Assembly (NCBI GenBank): GCA_027922465.2
Contig: BQMF02000037.1
Coordinates: 1,364,001-1,428,000, forward strand
Direction: 5' to 3'
Source of the DNA: Turritopsis dohrnii
Lineage: Eukaryota; Cnidaria; Hydrozoa; Anthoathecata; Oceaniidae
DNA length: 64,000 bases
In this document: piece after piece, positions 1-10,565 of the stretch
How positions within the stretch are numbered: the stretch's first letter is position 1
Layout: every line of letters starts with the position of its first letter
Notes under the pieces: model-generated
What the model was told of the DNA's origin: nothing
The model's input: only the letters and a program-made list of their open reading frames with translations
The model's database searches: none
Program-made: the position numbers and the translations under genes

Positions 1-492
1 CGTTCACTTTTATAGCCGCGGTTCAGAATGTAATTTTCACCTAGCCGCCAAAGTAGATAAGAATAGAGGCTAGTCTACAGTCAAGTAGACGCCATGTTTT
101 TTCAGTCAGTGCTGCGGATGGGCTGTAGAAGATTTTTGATTCAACAGAATTCAACGTTAAGTGATGGAAATAAATCGTTTTAGTTCAGTATTGTCTTAAA
201 AAGGTTTTATAAAAACTTTTGAAGAAACGTGTAAAAAACAGAAAAATATTGTTTTGTTTTTGGTTATTTATTTATTTATTTATTTATGACGAATATTTAC
301 ACAGGATGTCCATTTCAACAAAAGCTGGTATCAAGTGGGTCCTGTATATAAAAGTTTAAAAAATCTTTATCCTACAATAAAAACATATAAAATCTAAAAA
401 ATCAAAGCAAATTAAACGAAGCAATTATTTCTAACAACACTTATTTCTAAAATCGTACGAACTCTTACGAGGGAAGTGTATTTTGAAGAACC

Positions 493-582
493 ACAGCAAA
501 CAGTCTACTTGATTAACTAGGCGTGTCACTTCACATATGTGTGAAGTGACACGCCTAGTTAATCAAGTAGACTGTTTGCTGT
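493..582. repeat. Perfect 42-bp-arm palindrome
   Basis: Bases 493-534 are the exact reverse complement of 541-582, with a 6-base loop (ATATGT). It is absent from the other R1 copy and abuts the left arm of the inverted duplication that follows. It would form a very stable hairpin or cruciform. Confidence 0.9.
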
Positions 583-1157
583 CAGATTAAATGACTATCG
601 CCAGGGAAGCACATTTTTTGACCAGATTCGATTCTTTCAAGTTATTTGTGTCTCAATCTTGTCTGTTATTATACGTAAATGGTTTTCTGACGTTCTTATT
701 GCATATACGACATCACATTTTTACTTGCTTTTTTACTAATGTGATACTAATGTGATGACAAAAATGCTATGATTGATGATGATGATGATTGAAATGCTTG
801 GAACAGCAAACCATTGAAGCTGTGATTTGAGTGCAAAGGCGAAAATTCATTACCAATACATGCTGAAGATTTATTTGTATTTTACGTCCTGATATAGTGA
901 ACTGAAAGCACATATTATGATGTACAGCTATAAAAGGAAACCTTTTTTATGTGGAGAACAACCAGTTCAACCAACCAGTGTTAATTCAAAAAGTACATTA
1001 GTAAAAAAGCAAGTAAAAATGTGATGTCGTATATGCAATAAGAACGTCAGAAAACCATTTACGTATAATAACAGACAAGATTGAGACACAAATAACTTGA
1101 AAGAATCGAATCTGGTCAAAAAATGTGCTTCCCTGGCGATAGTCATTTAATCTGACA
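583..1157. repeat. Inverted duplication (about 155-bp arms) within R1
   Basis: The segment 583-738 is a nearly exact reverse complement of 1000-1157, around a 260-bp spacer. R1 copy 2 has only the right-arm orientation (about 43440-43570), so the left arm is the derived inverted copy. A template-switch or foldback origin fits better than transposition because no target duplication is visible. Confidence 0.85.
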
Positions 1158-1891
1158 ACAGAAACATAATAAATTTACTATGGATTAATTCCATAATCAC
1201 CTATACTATTTTGATACTGTATATATATGATATTTTAGGAAAACTTGATATATATATAGATGAGTTTCTAAGTGACGTGATGTTTATAAACATTAGCGTT
1301 TTTTGCTCAATAATTGCTGTGAGTTTCAACATATTAATAGACAAGTCAATTTCCTAAACCGGTTCTCAGGAGGCGTTTTTAAGACAAAAAAAATTATTTA
1401 AAAATAATACTCATTAGCACTCGAAATCTATTTTTGTGAAGTTTATAAAAATTTTAGTTTAAACAGATCTTTTACTGGTAATTAACATCAGAAACTCATC
1501 TATGTCAATTTTCCTTACACAAACAACAAACGTATATATATTAATCAAAGCACAATCCAACAAACAATCTGTAAATCAAATCAAACCAGAACACAAAACT
1601 TCTACTTTCAGCTTTTTAGTGATTTGGTTATGGATCGCATGTGTAGTCTATTTTCAGTACCGAAATCTGTTGTTTTTTTTTCATTTGGGATTTACAATGG
1701 TCATTTTTATCAAATAATAAATAATGGGTGTGCACATATTTTTTTGAACAGAGAATTATTCTGAATACTTGAATTCAATTTTATAAATTGTCACTTTAAG
1801 CCTATCTCTTTTTCGAAAATAACTCTTCTGTCCAAATTTGAAGTGCTAATTTGAAGTGCTTTTAATTGCTTTTGGTGGTTATTTGCTTATA

Positions 1892-2139
1892 CATTTATTT
1901 AAAATGTAATAACATAAAAATACATGACTTTAAAGTTTCATGCATATCGCAATCATCAGATGTATAAAATTTTATACATCTATATTTTATACATCTGATG
2001 ATTGCAATATGCATGAAACTTAAAGTCGTGTATTTTTGTGTTTTTAAATTTTAAATAAATGAGTATTTACTTTGACTCTACTAACTGGTATTGAGTTCTT
2101 TGCCAATATCTTTCTTGTGGTTATAGTTATTTGCTTATA
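1892..2139. mobile_element. Small insertion with hairpin core and 14-bp direct repeats
   Basis: The 14-bp sequence GTTATTTGCTTATA occurs at 1878-1891 and again at 2126-2139. R1 copy 2 has it once (near 44541), so about 248 bp was gained here. The insert includes an imperfect hairpin, with arms at about 1917-1963 and 1983-2036. The type is unknown. Confidence 0.65.
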
Positions 2140-2425
2140 TGTCTACCTCAAAGTATTTTTAATATATACTTTAGTATTAAAATTAGGTTTGACAATTTTC
2201 TTTTCTTCTTTTCTTGTTGTTTTGTGGTATTAAATTCAATTCTACCCTGATTAGTAAGGACAACATATATTTATCTGAGTATGACATTGATGGTAGTTAT
2301 ACCATTGTAGTTATTTAATGATGCATATTTTTCTTATGGTTATCAATCTAAACACAATAATTGGCAAAAGTTTCACAACTTTGGGGAAATATATAGTCGC
2401 ATTTTTGCGAATCTTGTTCTTTTTT

Positions 2426-3121
2426 GAAGAAATGCATGTTTTTTTTTTCTACATTTTTTTCTTCTGTTTTTTCAAGATCTTATAAAAAAAACGTATAATG
2501 TTAACACAGCTCACGGCATAATAATTCTTTTGTCTTTTTTTAAATTAATTTGCTGGTGTTTTACGATTCGACCCTATTTACACCAACTAATTACCACTGC
2601 AAAATCAAACTTTTTCAACCTGTGGATAACATAGTTAAAATTCTACAAAAGCGAAACAATAATATATAATAATAACAATAAAGAACGTAAAACTGAACAA
2701 TAAAACATTGCTAATAAACTTTCTGTTGCATTAATGTATTTTTATAAGACGTACATATTTTGATTTGAAATATGTATATACGTTGAAATTCTTTTGCCAT
2801 ACGTGAAAAAAAAACTTTTTGTATTTCAACATACGAATGCTGTAGAAATTTGTCAACCCCTGACACATTTAAAACCATTTTGACAATTACAAAAGTGTTC
2901 ATATCAGACGATTCCACTGAATTTTAATCAATCGTCGCAATCACCAGCCGGGGTATATACATAGTATAATTACCTCAAAAATAAAAGGTTTGTCAAGGTA
3001 AAACCAAACTCATTATATATATTGACCTGATAATGATACTGCAAAAACTTTCAAAAAAATTTTTGAACACATGCAAATGATATGCTACAGTGATAAAAAA
3101 AACTTTTTCAAAAATAAAGAT
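2426..3121. other. Unassigned AT-rich DNA
   Basis: No gene, no repeat shared with the rest of the window and no credible UFC1 exon was recognised on either strand. Confidence 0.5.
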
Positions 3122-3130
3122 GCAACAATG

Positions 3131-5040
3131 GGTCTTGTCAAGTGAGCCTCTGTTAAGTAGCCTCCGTTAAGCCTCCGATAAGCCTCTGTTAATAATTTAT
3201 TTTTCCTGGGACCATGCTAAATGATAACATTTACAGATGACAATGTAAACTGCCTTAAACTTCTTGAAACATTTCAAAACATGTCAAGTGAGCCTCTGTT
3301 AAGTAGCCTCCGTTAAGCCTCTGTTAATAATTTATTTTTCCTGGGACCATGCTAAATGATAACATTTACAGATGACAATGTAAACTGCCTTAAACTTCTT
3401 TAAAAATTTCAAAACACTTTTACTCAGAACTTATTTACCTTCAGGAACCGGTCAAAAAATCAGTTTCGACCTCTGTGGTGGAGAATGCAAGGTCAACAAT
3501 TTCCTGATGACAACCGGCACTGCCTATGCGTTTAATATATGGAGTGGGTTATGATTAGAAATTCCAACGAAGAACCTTTCATACGCCCATATTTCAAACA
3601 AATATTTTTCAAAAACCGAATAAACTTCAAAAATTTCATAAGTACAAGTTTTTTCAAAGAAAATTTAACAAACACTGAAACCTTCATTATCGGAGATTAG
3701 ACACTTAAAACGTGCTACCTGTTTAAGAAACGTAGGTCTCATGATGCAAATATACAACCGTAAAGGCCTCTTCCGGTGCACTGATCAGCTGACGGAGGCT
3801 GGCATCACAGAAAGTTCCTTAACGGAGGCTGAGTGTGTTGACCGTCCAAAACTGATTTGTTAACAGAGGCTGTTATCATGATACAAATATAACGAAGTAA
3901 AGGTCTTTAAATGTTTCTCAAAAGGTCCAGGATCTCTTCTGATGCACTGATCAGTTAACGGAGGCTGGCATCATAGAAAGTTCCTAAACGGTGGCTAAGT
4001 GTGTTGACCGTCCAAAACTGTTTTTTTAACGGAGGCTGTTCTCATACAGTGCCGCATCCAGACATTTTTTGGGCATACCGTTTTCTTAGATTAGGTTGGT
4101 ATAGTGACACCCGAATGGTGGGTGCTAAGGGGCAAAAATGTTTGAATTTGAAAAGGTCTAGATGCCAGGAAAATGAACTTCCCAGAAGAGATTTACATAT
4201 ATTGATGTATCAAGGTAAGTTTTACGTGCCTTGATGTACGAATGAGTAACGAGATACAAAGAACTTTTTGAGCAGACAAAAGGGGGAAGTTTTAACTCGT
4301 GAACCCCAAAAACGAGGACTGAGCGTCAATGCAAAGCTTGACTATCGCAGTCTTAACTTTTTTGTCTGCAGTGTGGTCGAAATAAATTCGCATTTTCTAA
4401 TATATGAACAATAAAATGTAAGTTTTTCTTCACATTATTATCTATTATCCAAGTATTACAGGCTAATGTTGTTTTATTCATTTTGTTTTTACGGAATATT
4501 AAACATTAAGTAGCTGTCAGCTACGTAACGCACTAGTAGCATCTGATGGTATAGTTGAGAATACAATCGCGAATACAAGATATATTGATGCAAACCTTCT
4601 GTAAATACAAAGATTAAGGTCTTTTAAAGGATAATTCTGGACAAAAATGTACAAAAATTAATTAGGAAAAACTTTTTTGGGCATATATTTTTGGGCGCCC
4701 ATACCGTTCCAACGGTACCAAATCACGTCTGGATGCGGCCCTGTCATATATACAAACGAAGTAAAGGGCTTTACACGTTTCTCAGCAGATCTGAACAGTA
4801 TTTTCTAAATTTTGTATTTACATTTTATAAATTTCATGTGTCTTATGAATTTCAGATAAAGCTTAAGTCAAACTAAGCGACTTCACCTGTGCTATTGCGT
4901 GACAATACGAGGGAAAATATTTCTGGTTCTGCTTCGTGATTTTTAACTTTTTCGTGATTTTTTTTAAATTGAAAAAAACTGACGGAGGCTTAGCGGAGGC
5001 TTCATGGAGGCTACTTAACAGAGGCTCACTTGACAAAACC
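3131..5040. mobile_element. Non-autonomous MULE-like DNA transposon
   Basis: The element is flanked by a 9-bp duplication GCAACAATG (3122-3130 and 5041-5049). The ends are inverted: the left begins GGTCTTGTCAAGTGAGCCTC, and the right reads the same in reverse complement with one change (GGTTTTG). The terminal part at 3137-3276 is tandemly repeated at 3283-3413 (period 146). The GGAGGCT motif recurs in both orientations in the subterminal and inner regions, and a block around 3770-3890 is repeated at 3940-4050. There is no transposase. A 9-bp target duplication is typical of the Mutator/MULE superfamily, so that assignment is an inference. The element hosts a 697-bp insertion. Confidence 0.8.
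4047..4743. mobile_element. hAT-like MITE nested in the MULE-like element
   Basis: The ends are CAGTGCCGCATCCAGAC and its reverse complement with one change, flanked by a 5-bp duplication TCATA (4042-4046 and 4744-4748). The empty site can be read from the tandem sister block of the host element near 3880. No coding capacity is seen. CAG-type ends with 5-bp duplications fit the hAT5-like group as I remember it. Confidence 0.75.
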
Positions 5041-6182
5041 GCAACAATGCCAATGAAATGTTCTGATGTAAAAATTTTGAGAAGTATATAATCAGAGATT
5101 GCTGCACCCAAAACAAAATGAATCTCTATGATCTCTTTATTTTAAGCTGGCACATATAGTTCCTGGAGACGATTTATCTGAGATTTCGCACCCTTCCTTA
5201 TCTCTCTATGAGCAGTTAGGCACAACTTCTTAAGCTATGAAGCTTAATTTAGAGGATGACGCTTAGTTAGGAGAAGTCAGCAGTCTAATTAAGCCATAAA
5301 GCGCCTAAATAGGTGCAAAAAAATTAAAAGATGAAAAGCACATAGAAAAATTTCTGGTCGCACGCTCTTTTCGATTGTGAAGTGTTTACATAATGGTTAA
5401 GAATGTTTTGACAAAAAAAATTGAAAAATTCTACGTAGCCGAAAGTCTAAAAACAGCATAGACATATTCACCGCCAAATTAAACGGTGTGTCTCCAAATT
5501 AGTAGTTGATTCGCCAAATTAGGCGAATATAGAAAACTGCTAATTAGTAGCAGTACATATTGGGTTGCATTCATCGCAATAGTCAAAGTACATAAAAATA
5601 CGCTTAGTTAGCTGCTTAACATTTTCAAGAAAATTCTCGTTTTTCCCCGTTAGATTTTTCTACAAACGTGGTCAGATGATCCAAAATGAAACTATCCATC
5701 ATAACATGAATTTATCATGATGCGAATTCCCTTATCAAAATACAGTATACATCATGTATACTTTTTCTGTACTTTAAGTATACTACAAAGTATAATAGGA
5801 GTATGGAAGAAAGTATACACGATGTATACTTTCAATGTACTTCAAATATACTTTAGGAGCATACTTGAAGTAGCATGTATTTTGGACATTTTCATGTATA
5901 CATAAAGCATACTTCATTGAGAATATATACTTCATGTATACTTCTTTAATTGAAAACTCAGATTGAAAACTCAGATGTAGAAATGATGTATGTATACTTT
6001 TGCTGAAGTATACTTTGGGTGAAGTATGTAAGAAGTTTAGTGACATGAAGTAACTCAGAAGCATCAAAATCAATGCTGTGAATGATAAAAATTGTTAATT
6101 TCAAAAATACCTTATTTAAAAATGCAATTTTTAAACAGATTTTAACATTTTTTTAAGATATTTGAAAATTTTCGTTTTCCTG

Positions 6183-6300
6183 GCTAGGATCCTGACTACA
6201 GGATTCCTAATAGGATCCTATGTAGGATCCTATGTAAGGTCTTACAGGATCCTGTAGGATCCTATAAGATCCTGCACAGGATCCTGTAAGATCTTACATA
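6183..6300. repeat. GGATCCTGTA-type short palindromic repeats
   Basis: About a dozen variants of AGGATCCTGTA / AGATCCTGTA, many with BamHI (GGATCC) sites, are packed into about 120 bp inside the middle nested element. Confidence 0.8.
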
Positions 6301-7223
6301 GAATCTCCGTTTTCCGAGAGTTGATTTGAAGTGTTTTGATACAGTATGGACTTTGAGTGGAGAAAGATCTAACTTTTGCAAAGTTGTATTTAAAGAATCT
6401 TTCAGAATTTTGAAATTTTTGTTAAGTGGCAGTGGCAGTAGTGTCTTGGTAAATCGAGTTATCATCATCACTTTCACTGCATTCAATCACTGTATTAAAC
6501 TCCATTTTATTGCTTCTACAGAATGGACAGAATTTCATAGCACAACTGTAAAACCTTTAGCACATTATAAACTTAACCACACTGATGGTAACTTCTGGAA
6601 GACTAAATTACAGTTATAATTATTATAGAAAATTCAAGTTCAAATTTCAACATACCTCTAGATCCACCACTGTCTATGTAAAAACTATTTCCCCTTGTCT
6701 TTGTCAACAAGTGACTAGGACTATCATTAGCAATTCCAACTGTGCATGAAGATGTCATCATGTAATCAGAGCAAACTAATCTAATAGTTTACTTTACACA
6801 AACTTTTTCATAAAACACTTATATTATAAACTCTATTATAAATCTGTATAAAATTCTATACTATTCTTTTTAATTAACTAAGGAATTAATTCCTGGGAGT
6901 ATTCTAATTTTAGAATTCTTATTCATGTGAAATTGATACACATGGGATTCGAAGTTCCAATATAAAAAAACACTGTTATAATAAAGACAGTCATAAAATT
7001 ATTAATAATATCAGATAGTTTTTCTAATAAGTCACTTTCATCAACTTCAGAAATATTAGAATTGTCTTTTAAAGATTTCTCCTTACTTTTTTCTTAAAGC
7101 CTGCACAGTATATTCCTAAGCATTCATTTGTAGCATTTCTTTATTAATAAGACATACTTCTAATGTACTTCAAACTTGAATTTTATTTTAGCGTGATTTT
7201 CTGTTTTTTAAAAGAACAAAATA

Positions 7224-7811
7224 CACGCTTTTTTTTTTATAAGAACCAGTAAAATCTGACCTGAGGCTGGCTGTTCTTATTTTTTGAGCCTTTTTGAGGC
7301 TGAATTGTTCTTATTTTGTTCTTAACTTTAAGAACAAAGTTTCAGATTTCAGCTTCATTTTGTTCTTATTTATGGAACTTCCAGTAAAAGAAAAAATAAA
7401 TGTTTTTAGAAAAAAACAAGTGTTGTTCTTGCTGAGTCACATTAATTTGTATTGCAGCGTGTTAGTGAAATAAATTTATATTACAAATGGTAGCCACTAA
7501 ACGAATGTGAAAGCAAGTTTTTGCCGTTAGTCGCGCCGTTATTAATTAATTTCGCACATCGTATGGTAGGTGAGAAAAGACGTGATCACAAGGGAAAACA
7601 ATTATATATAATTTTAAACTGTTTATCATTGAAAGAGTTAAAATTGAAAGAGAATCATTGTTCTTATTTTATAAGAAAATTCAGGCTCAGGCTGTTCTTA
7701 ATTTTTGAAACATTGATTTGAGCCTCAGGTTGTTCTTATTTTGTTCTTATTTTTTGGCCAAATCTGAGGCTCGTGTTCTTATAAAATTGTTCTTATAAAA
7801 AAAAAAGCGTG
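7224..7811. mobile_element. Tc1/mariner-like MITE, CACGC family, copy 1
   Basis: The ends CACGCTTTTTTTTTTATAAG and its inverse are flanked by TA. Inner arms repeat GTTCTTATTTT and GAGCCTCAG-like motifs. The same family is seen at 50985-51205 (right end only) and 63756-64000 (cut by the window edge), each bordered by TA. No transposase is present. Confidence 0.75.
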
Positions 7812-8483
7812 TAATGTACTTCCAATGTACTTCAATATGCTTTTTTAATGTTCTGCTTTTCTGAAGTATAAAATCAGTATACTTCATTTATACTTCAAGA
7901 AAGAAGTATAAATGAAGTATGAATATCAAGTTATACTTCTTCTGTACTTCCATCTCAGAAGTATAGAATAAGTATATTTCAAACCTACTTCTTCAGTTAA
8001 AAGTAGAAATGAAGTATGCTTTATGTGTACATAAAGTATACTTATGGTACTTCAATTTTGATAAGGTTCATTTAAAGTGTAAAAATATCGAAAAAGCGAA
8101 TATATACGCTTAATTAAGCTACTAACAGCTTAATTAGACTTGCATTGATAGACAAATTAGGCGAAACTCCAAATTAAGCTTTATAGCTTAATTAGAAGTT
8201 GTGCCTAACTGATGAGTGTCAGAAAGTCAATTTTTGAGCACAAAAACCTTCCTTGTTGGTCTTTTTTGTTTGAGTTTGGCTCTGAAGAAATCTTTTATAT
8301 CCCTAGAAGAAGCATTCACTGAATGAACAAACTGTTTGGACAATCTAATTGTGCGTGGCTTCAAAAAAAATTTGTTATTGTTCTATAATTTCATTTTGGT
8401 TTGTTCATGTTTTCTTTTGTTCTCAAGTCATTTTACATTTGTTTTACTTACTATAAGAAGAAAAATATTTCAAATTTTCACAC

Positions 8484-8606
8484 CTTTATCAGAGATTGAT
8501 ATTCTTCTTTTAATCTTGTCACCCACAAATCACCATCACGAGGACCAGCCTTCGTTTTTAACTGTGGTATTGCAGCAACAGTTTTCTTTGTGGCTGCATC
8601 CACCAT
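8484..8606 (-). CDS. UFC1: UFM1-conjugating enzyme UFC1, first coding exon
   Basis: This 41-codon exon encodes the N-terminus of UFC1, the E2 that takes UFM1 from UBA5 and passes it to UFL1-dependent ER and ribosome targets. The tract [13 protein letters not shown] followed by [12 protein letters not shown] is almost identical to vertebrate UFC1 residues 17-41. The exon ends after Lys41, followed by GTGTGA as donor; the Cys-containing core is not here. No later exon is recognisable between here and position 1, so the remaining exons should lie beyond the left edge, which makes intron 1 longer than 8.4 kb and full of transposons. A strong acceptor (polypyrimidine then CAG at 8643-8645) lies 36 bases upstream of the ATG. 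An isolated pseudo-exon is possible, but the frame and donor are intact. Confidence 0.85.
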
Positions 8607-8718
8607 TTTGAAAGATTCATGCTTATCATTGTTTCCGCTTTTCTGAAAAAGGGGGTGAAAGGAGGGCGCAAAAAAAAGTATCCATGCGAAAAAGAAGTCG
8701 TGCATTTCTCTCCCTACG

Positions 8719-8872
8719 CAGTGGCGGATCCAGGGTTAGGCAAAAAAAGTGGAGGAGTATAATTTCTTTTCAATGTTTAACTGTAATTAGTTAAAACGCA
8801 CGCTTTTTTATTCTTTTCCTGATGACACAACGCTTCTCCGCAAATTTTGCCTAAGCTCTAGATCCGCCTATG
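8719..8872. mobile_element. hAT-like MITE (CAGTGGCGGATCC ends)
   Basis: The 154-bp element has inverted ends CAGTGGCGGATCCAG and CTAGATCCGCCTATG and a 6-bp flanking duplication CCTACG (8713-8718 and 8873-8878). It lies just upstream of UFC1, in its putative promoter. Confidence 0.75.
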
Positions 8873-8878
8873 CCTACG

Positions 8879-9489
8879 TGTACGACACCTGGTGTTAAGT
8901 CTTGCATCGAGCCAAATTTTCCTTAATCTCTTATACTTGCTTTAAAGCGACCATTCATTTGCGCTTCCCGCGTGGTGGACAGCGTGTGTGGTGTATCCTT
9001 TATCGAAAAAAGACAGGAAGCCGTGTACGAGGTTGATGATGGTGTTAGTTAGATTTATCTTCATATCATTATTGATGCTACCGAAATAAGAAGTGCATGA
9101 TTTTCCAATTTTTCTTTTGGAGTTGGCGTCAAAATGCATTTCCCAGATTGCACACTCCCATTTGATAGTTCAAAATGATAAGAGTAACTTAATAAAACAA
9201 TTTTAAAATAGTAAAAAGGTAACATTAAGGTATTTCCACTAAAGTCGAACTGTCAACCTTAAGGCTTTTTACTCAGGGCTTCCTGCCTTTTCAGTAATGA
9301 ATGGATATCTAGAACACAAGAAACTGGGTTTCATGTTCATTGAACTGGCTTCGCTTTGTTCCAAAATCTTCACTTCTTAAAGGAATTGTTTCTCGTAAAC
9401 GTGTATCTAAACTAAATTCAAATAAATTTATAAACGATGGTTTTTTGGTGCGTTGAAGGTTTTTTAATCGATTTATTCAGTAAGAACGC
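8879..9489. other. Intergenic DNA with relics of the CAACCTCG foldback family
   Basis: Around 9000-9037 (TCGAAAAAAGACAGG, ACGAGGTTG) and 9265-9295 (CAGGGCTTCCTGCCTTTTC) there are degenerate halves of the foldback seen intact at 9499-9575. Nothing else was recognised. Confidence 0.5.
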
Positions 9490-9498
9490 CTGTAAGTT

Positions 9499-9575
9499 CA
9501 ACCTCGTACCCAGGGTTTCTTGCCTTTTCGATCGTCCGTATATCGAAAAGGCAAGAAACCCTGGGTACGAGGTTG
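9499..9575. mobile_element. Palindromic MITE, CAACCTCG family, copy 1
   Basis: The 77-bp element is an almost perfect palindrome (CAACCTCGTACCCAGGG, mirrored). It is flanked by a 9-bp duplication CTGTAAGTT (9490-9498 and 9576-9584). Confidence 0.85.
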
Positions 9576-9584
9576 CTGTAAGTT

Positions 9585-10565
9585 CTGTTGTCAAGAAAAG
9601 CATGAAGGCTTTATTGAGTTGACGAGATTGTACACACGCCGCCACCGAAGTGGAAAGTTTTAACGTCAGTTCCAAAGCTTTAGAGCGAGGTAACTCGACC
9701 CCCACGGTTTGTTCAAATGGGCTGCGTTGGCAAAGTGTTCTTCTACCATATTAGATTTTCGTTTTAATGATGGTTTTGGTTTTTCAACTGTGTTATCGAT
9801 CTCATTTTGAGAGGTAACTCGAATGGTCATTTTCCGCCGAAAACGTTTTTGCCCCCGTACTTGACACTAAGCTGCAAGGGTCTCAGTAGCACAATTTCTC
9901 GAGCCCTTTTTCCACATGATATCGAACCTGTGTTCGATCATTTTCTCATTACTTGCTCAAGTCAATTGACATGGAATTGCCCCCATTTGGAGATTCAGCT
10001 GAGCTTAGGTTTCCTTACACTCAGTTCAATGGGCACACTCATTCTCCTTCTCTTTGCTTCAGCCAACTTCTATTCACCGGGAAGCTCATTCTACGATCCT
10101 TCTTACTACCCACCACATAGCTTTCTGAAATATGCTGCTATACATTGTTCTCGATTCTCACTCGTGATCCAAACGTCTTTGCTCTTTAATGGGAACTTTG
10201 TAAAAAGCAGTAAGTAACATTGCCATATAGACATGGAAACCAGCATGGCCGAAAAATCGAATATAGCTTACTATCTACTACTTTACTTTGGTATAAAAAC
10301 AATTCGTCGTTACCCATAACAACGAACAAACAAACAAAGCATTGTTTGTTGTTTATTGAAAGCTTCGTTTTCGTTTGAAGGAACGAGAGCTAACGCAGAG
10401 ATTTGCTGGTTTTAACCAGGATGAAATAACAAAGTTTTGGTCACATTTGCTTGTAAAGTTGACTCTCGTCAACAACTCGAGCAGCGTTTACTACCGCCCG
10501 CTATAGAAATACCGCCCGCTATAAATCTCATTATCTTGAACTTTCTGTCTGGTCCATCGAGAGTT
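9585..10565. other. Unassigned DNA with short tandem motif
   Basis: The only long open frame (9807-10217) lacks an ATG at its start and resembles no family I know. An 18-bp motif, TACCGCCCGCTATAGAAA, is present twice at about 10491-10526. Confidence 0.4.

Larger units (their letters stand above)
1..2425 (+). repeat. Interspersed repeat R1, copy 1 (cut by window start)
   Basis: The block starting CGTTCACTTTTATAGCCGCG recurs at 42909-44830 in the same orientation, and its second half (about 1570-2425) recurs inverted at 41034-42846. It has no coding potential that is conserved between copies: the short open frames at 1502-1717 and 43577-43819 are alignable but drift and are not protein-like. 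Copy 1 carries private insertions: a block after about position 258, a 42-bp-arm palindrome, an inverted duplication and a hairpin insertion near 1.9-2.1 kb. The superfamily is not recognised; no terminal inverted repeats or LTRs are apparent. Confidence 0.75.
5730..8066. mobile_element. Middle nested element (CCTTATCAAAA ends)
   Basis: Inverted ends CCTTATCAAAAT are flanked by the 3-bp repeat TTC. The terminal 350 bp on the left and about 900 bp on the right carry many palindromic GTATACTTCAAGTATAC-like motifs. A 3-bp duplication would suit a PIF/Harbinger-type element, but no transposase is visible and the 3-bp match could be chance. The central 6.3-7.2 kb is unassigned. Confidence 0.6.
5213..8211. 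mobile_element. Outer element of a three-level nested stack (CAGTTAGGCAC ends)
   Basis: The terminal inverted repeats begin CAGTTAGGCACAACTTCT and extend about 40 bp. They are flanked by a 5-bp duplication ATGAG (5208-5212 and 8212-8216). The subterminal DNA is rich in the AGCTTAATT motif. Removing the inner element at 5730-8066 leaves only about 660 bp, so the outer element is itself a MITE. No transposase was recognised. The same CAG ends and 5-bp duplications occur in the elements at 4047 and 40640. Confidence 0.8.

Noticed and set aside
9807..10217. 136-codon frame on the plus strand
   Set aside because: No ATG at its start, no recognisable domain, and no splice context. It could be a worn retroelement piece, but that cannot be supported.
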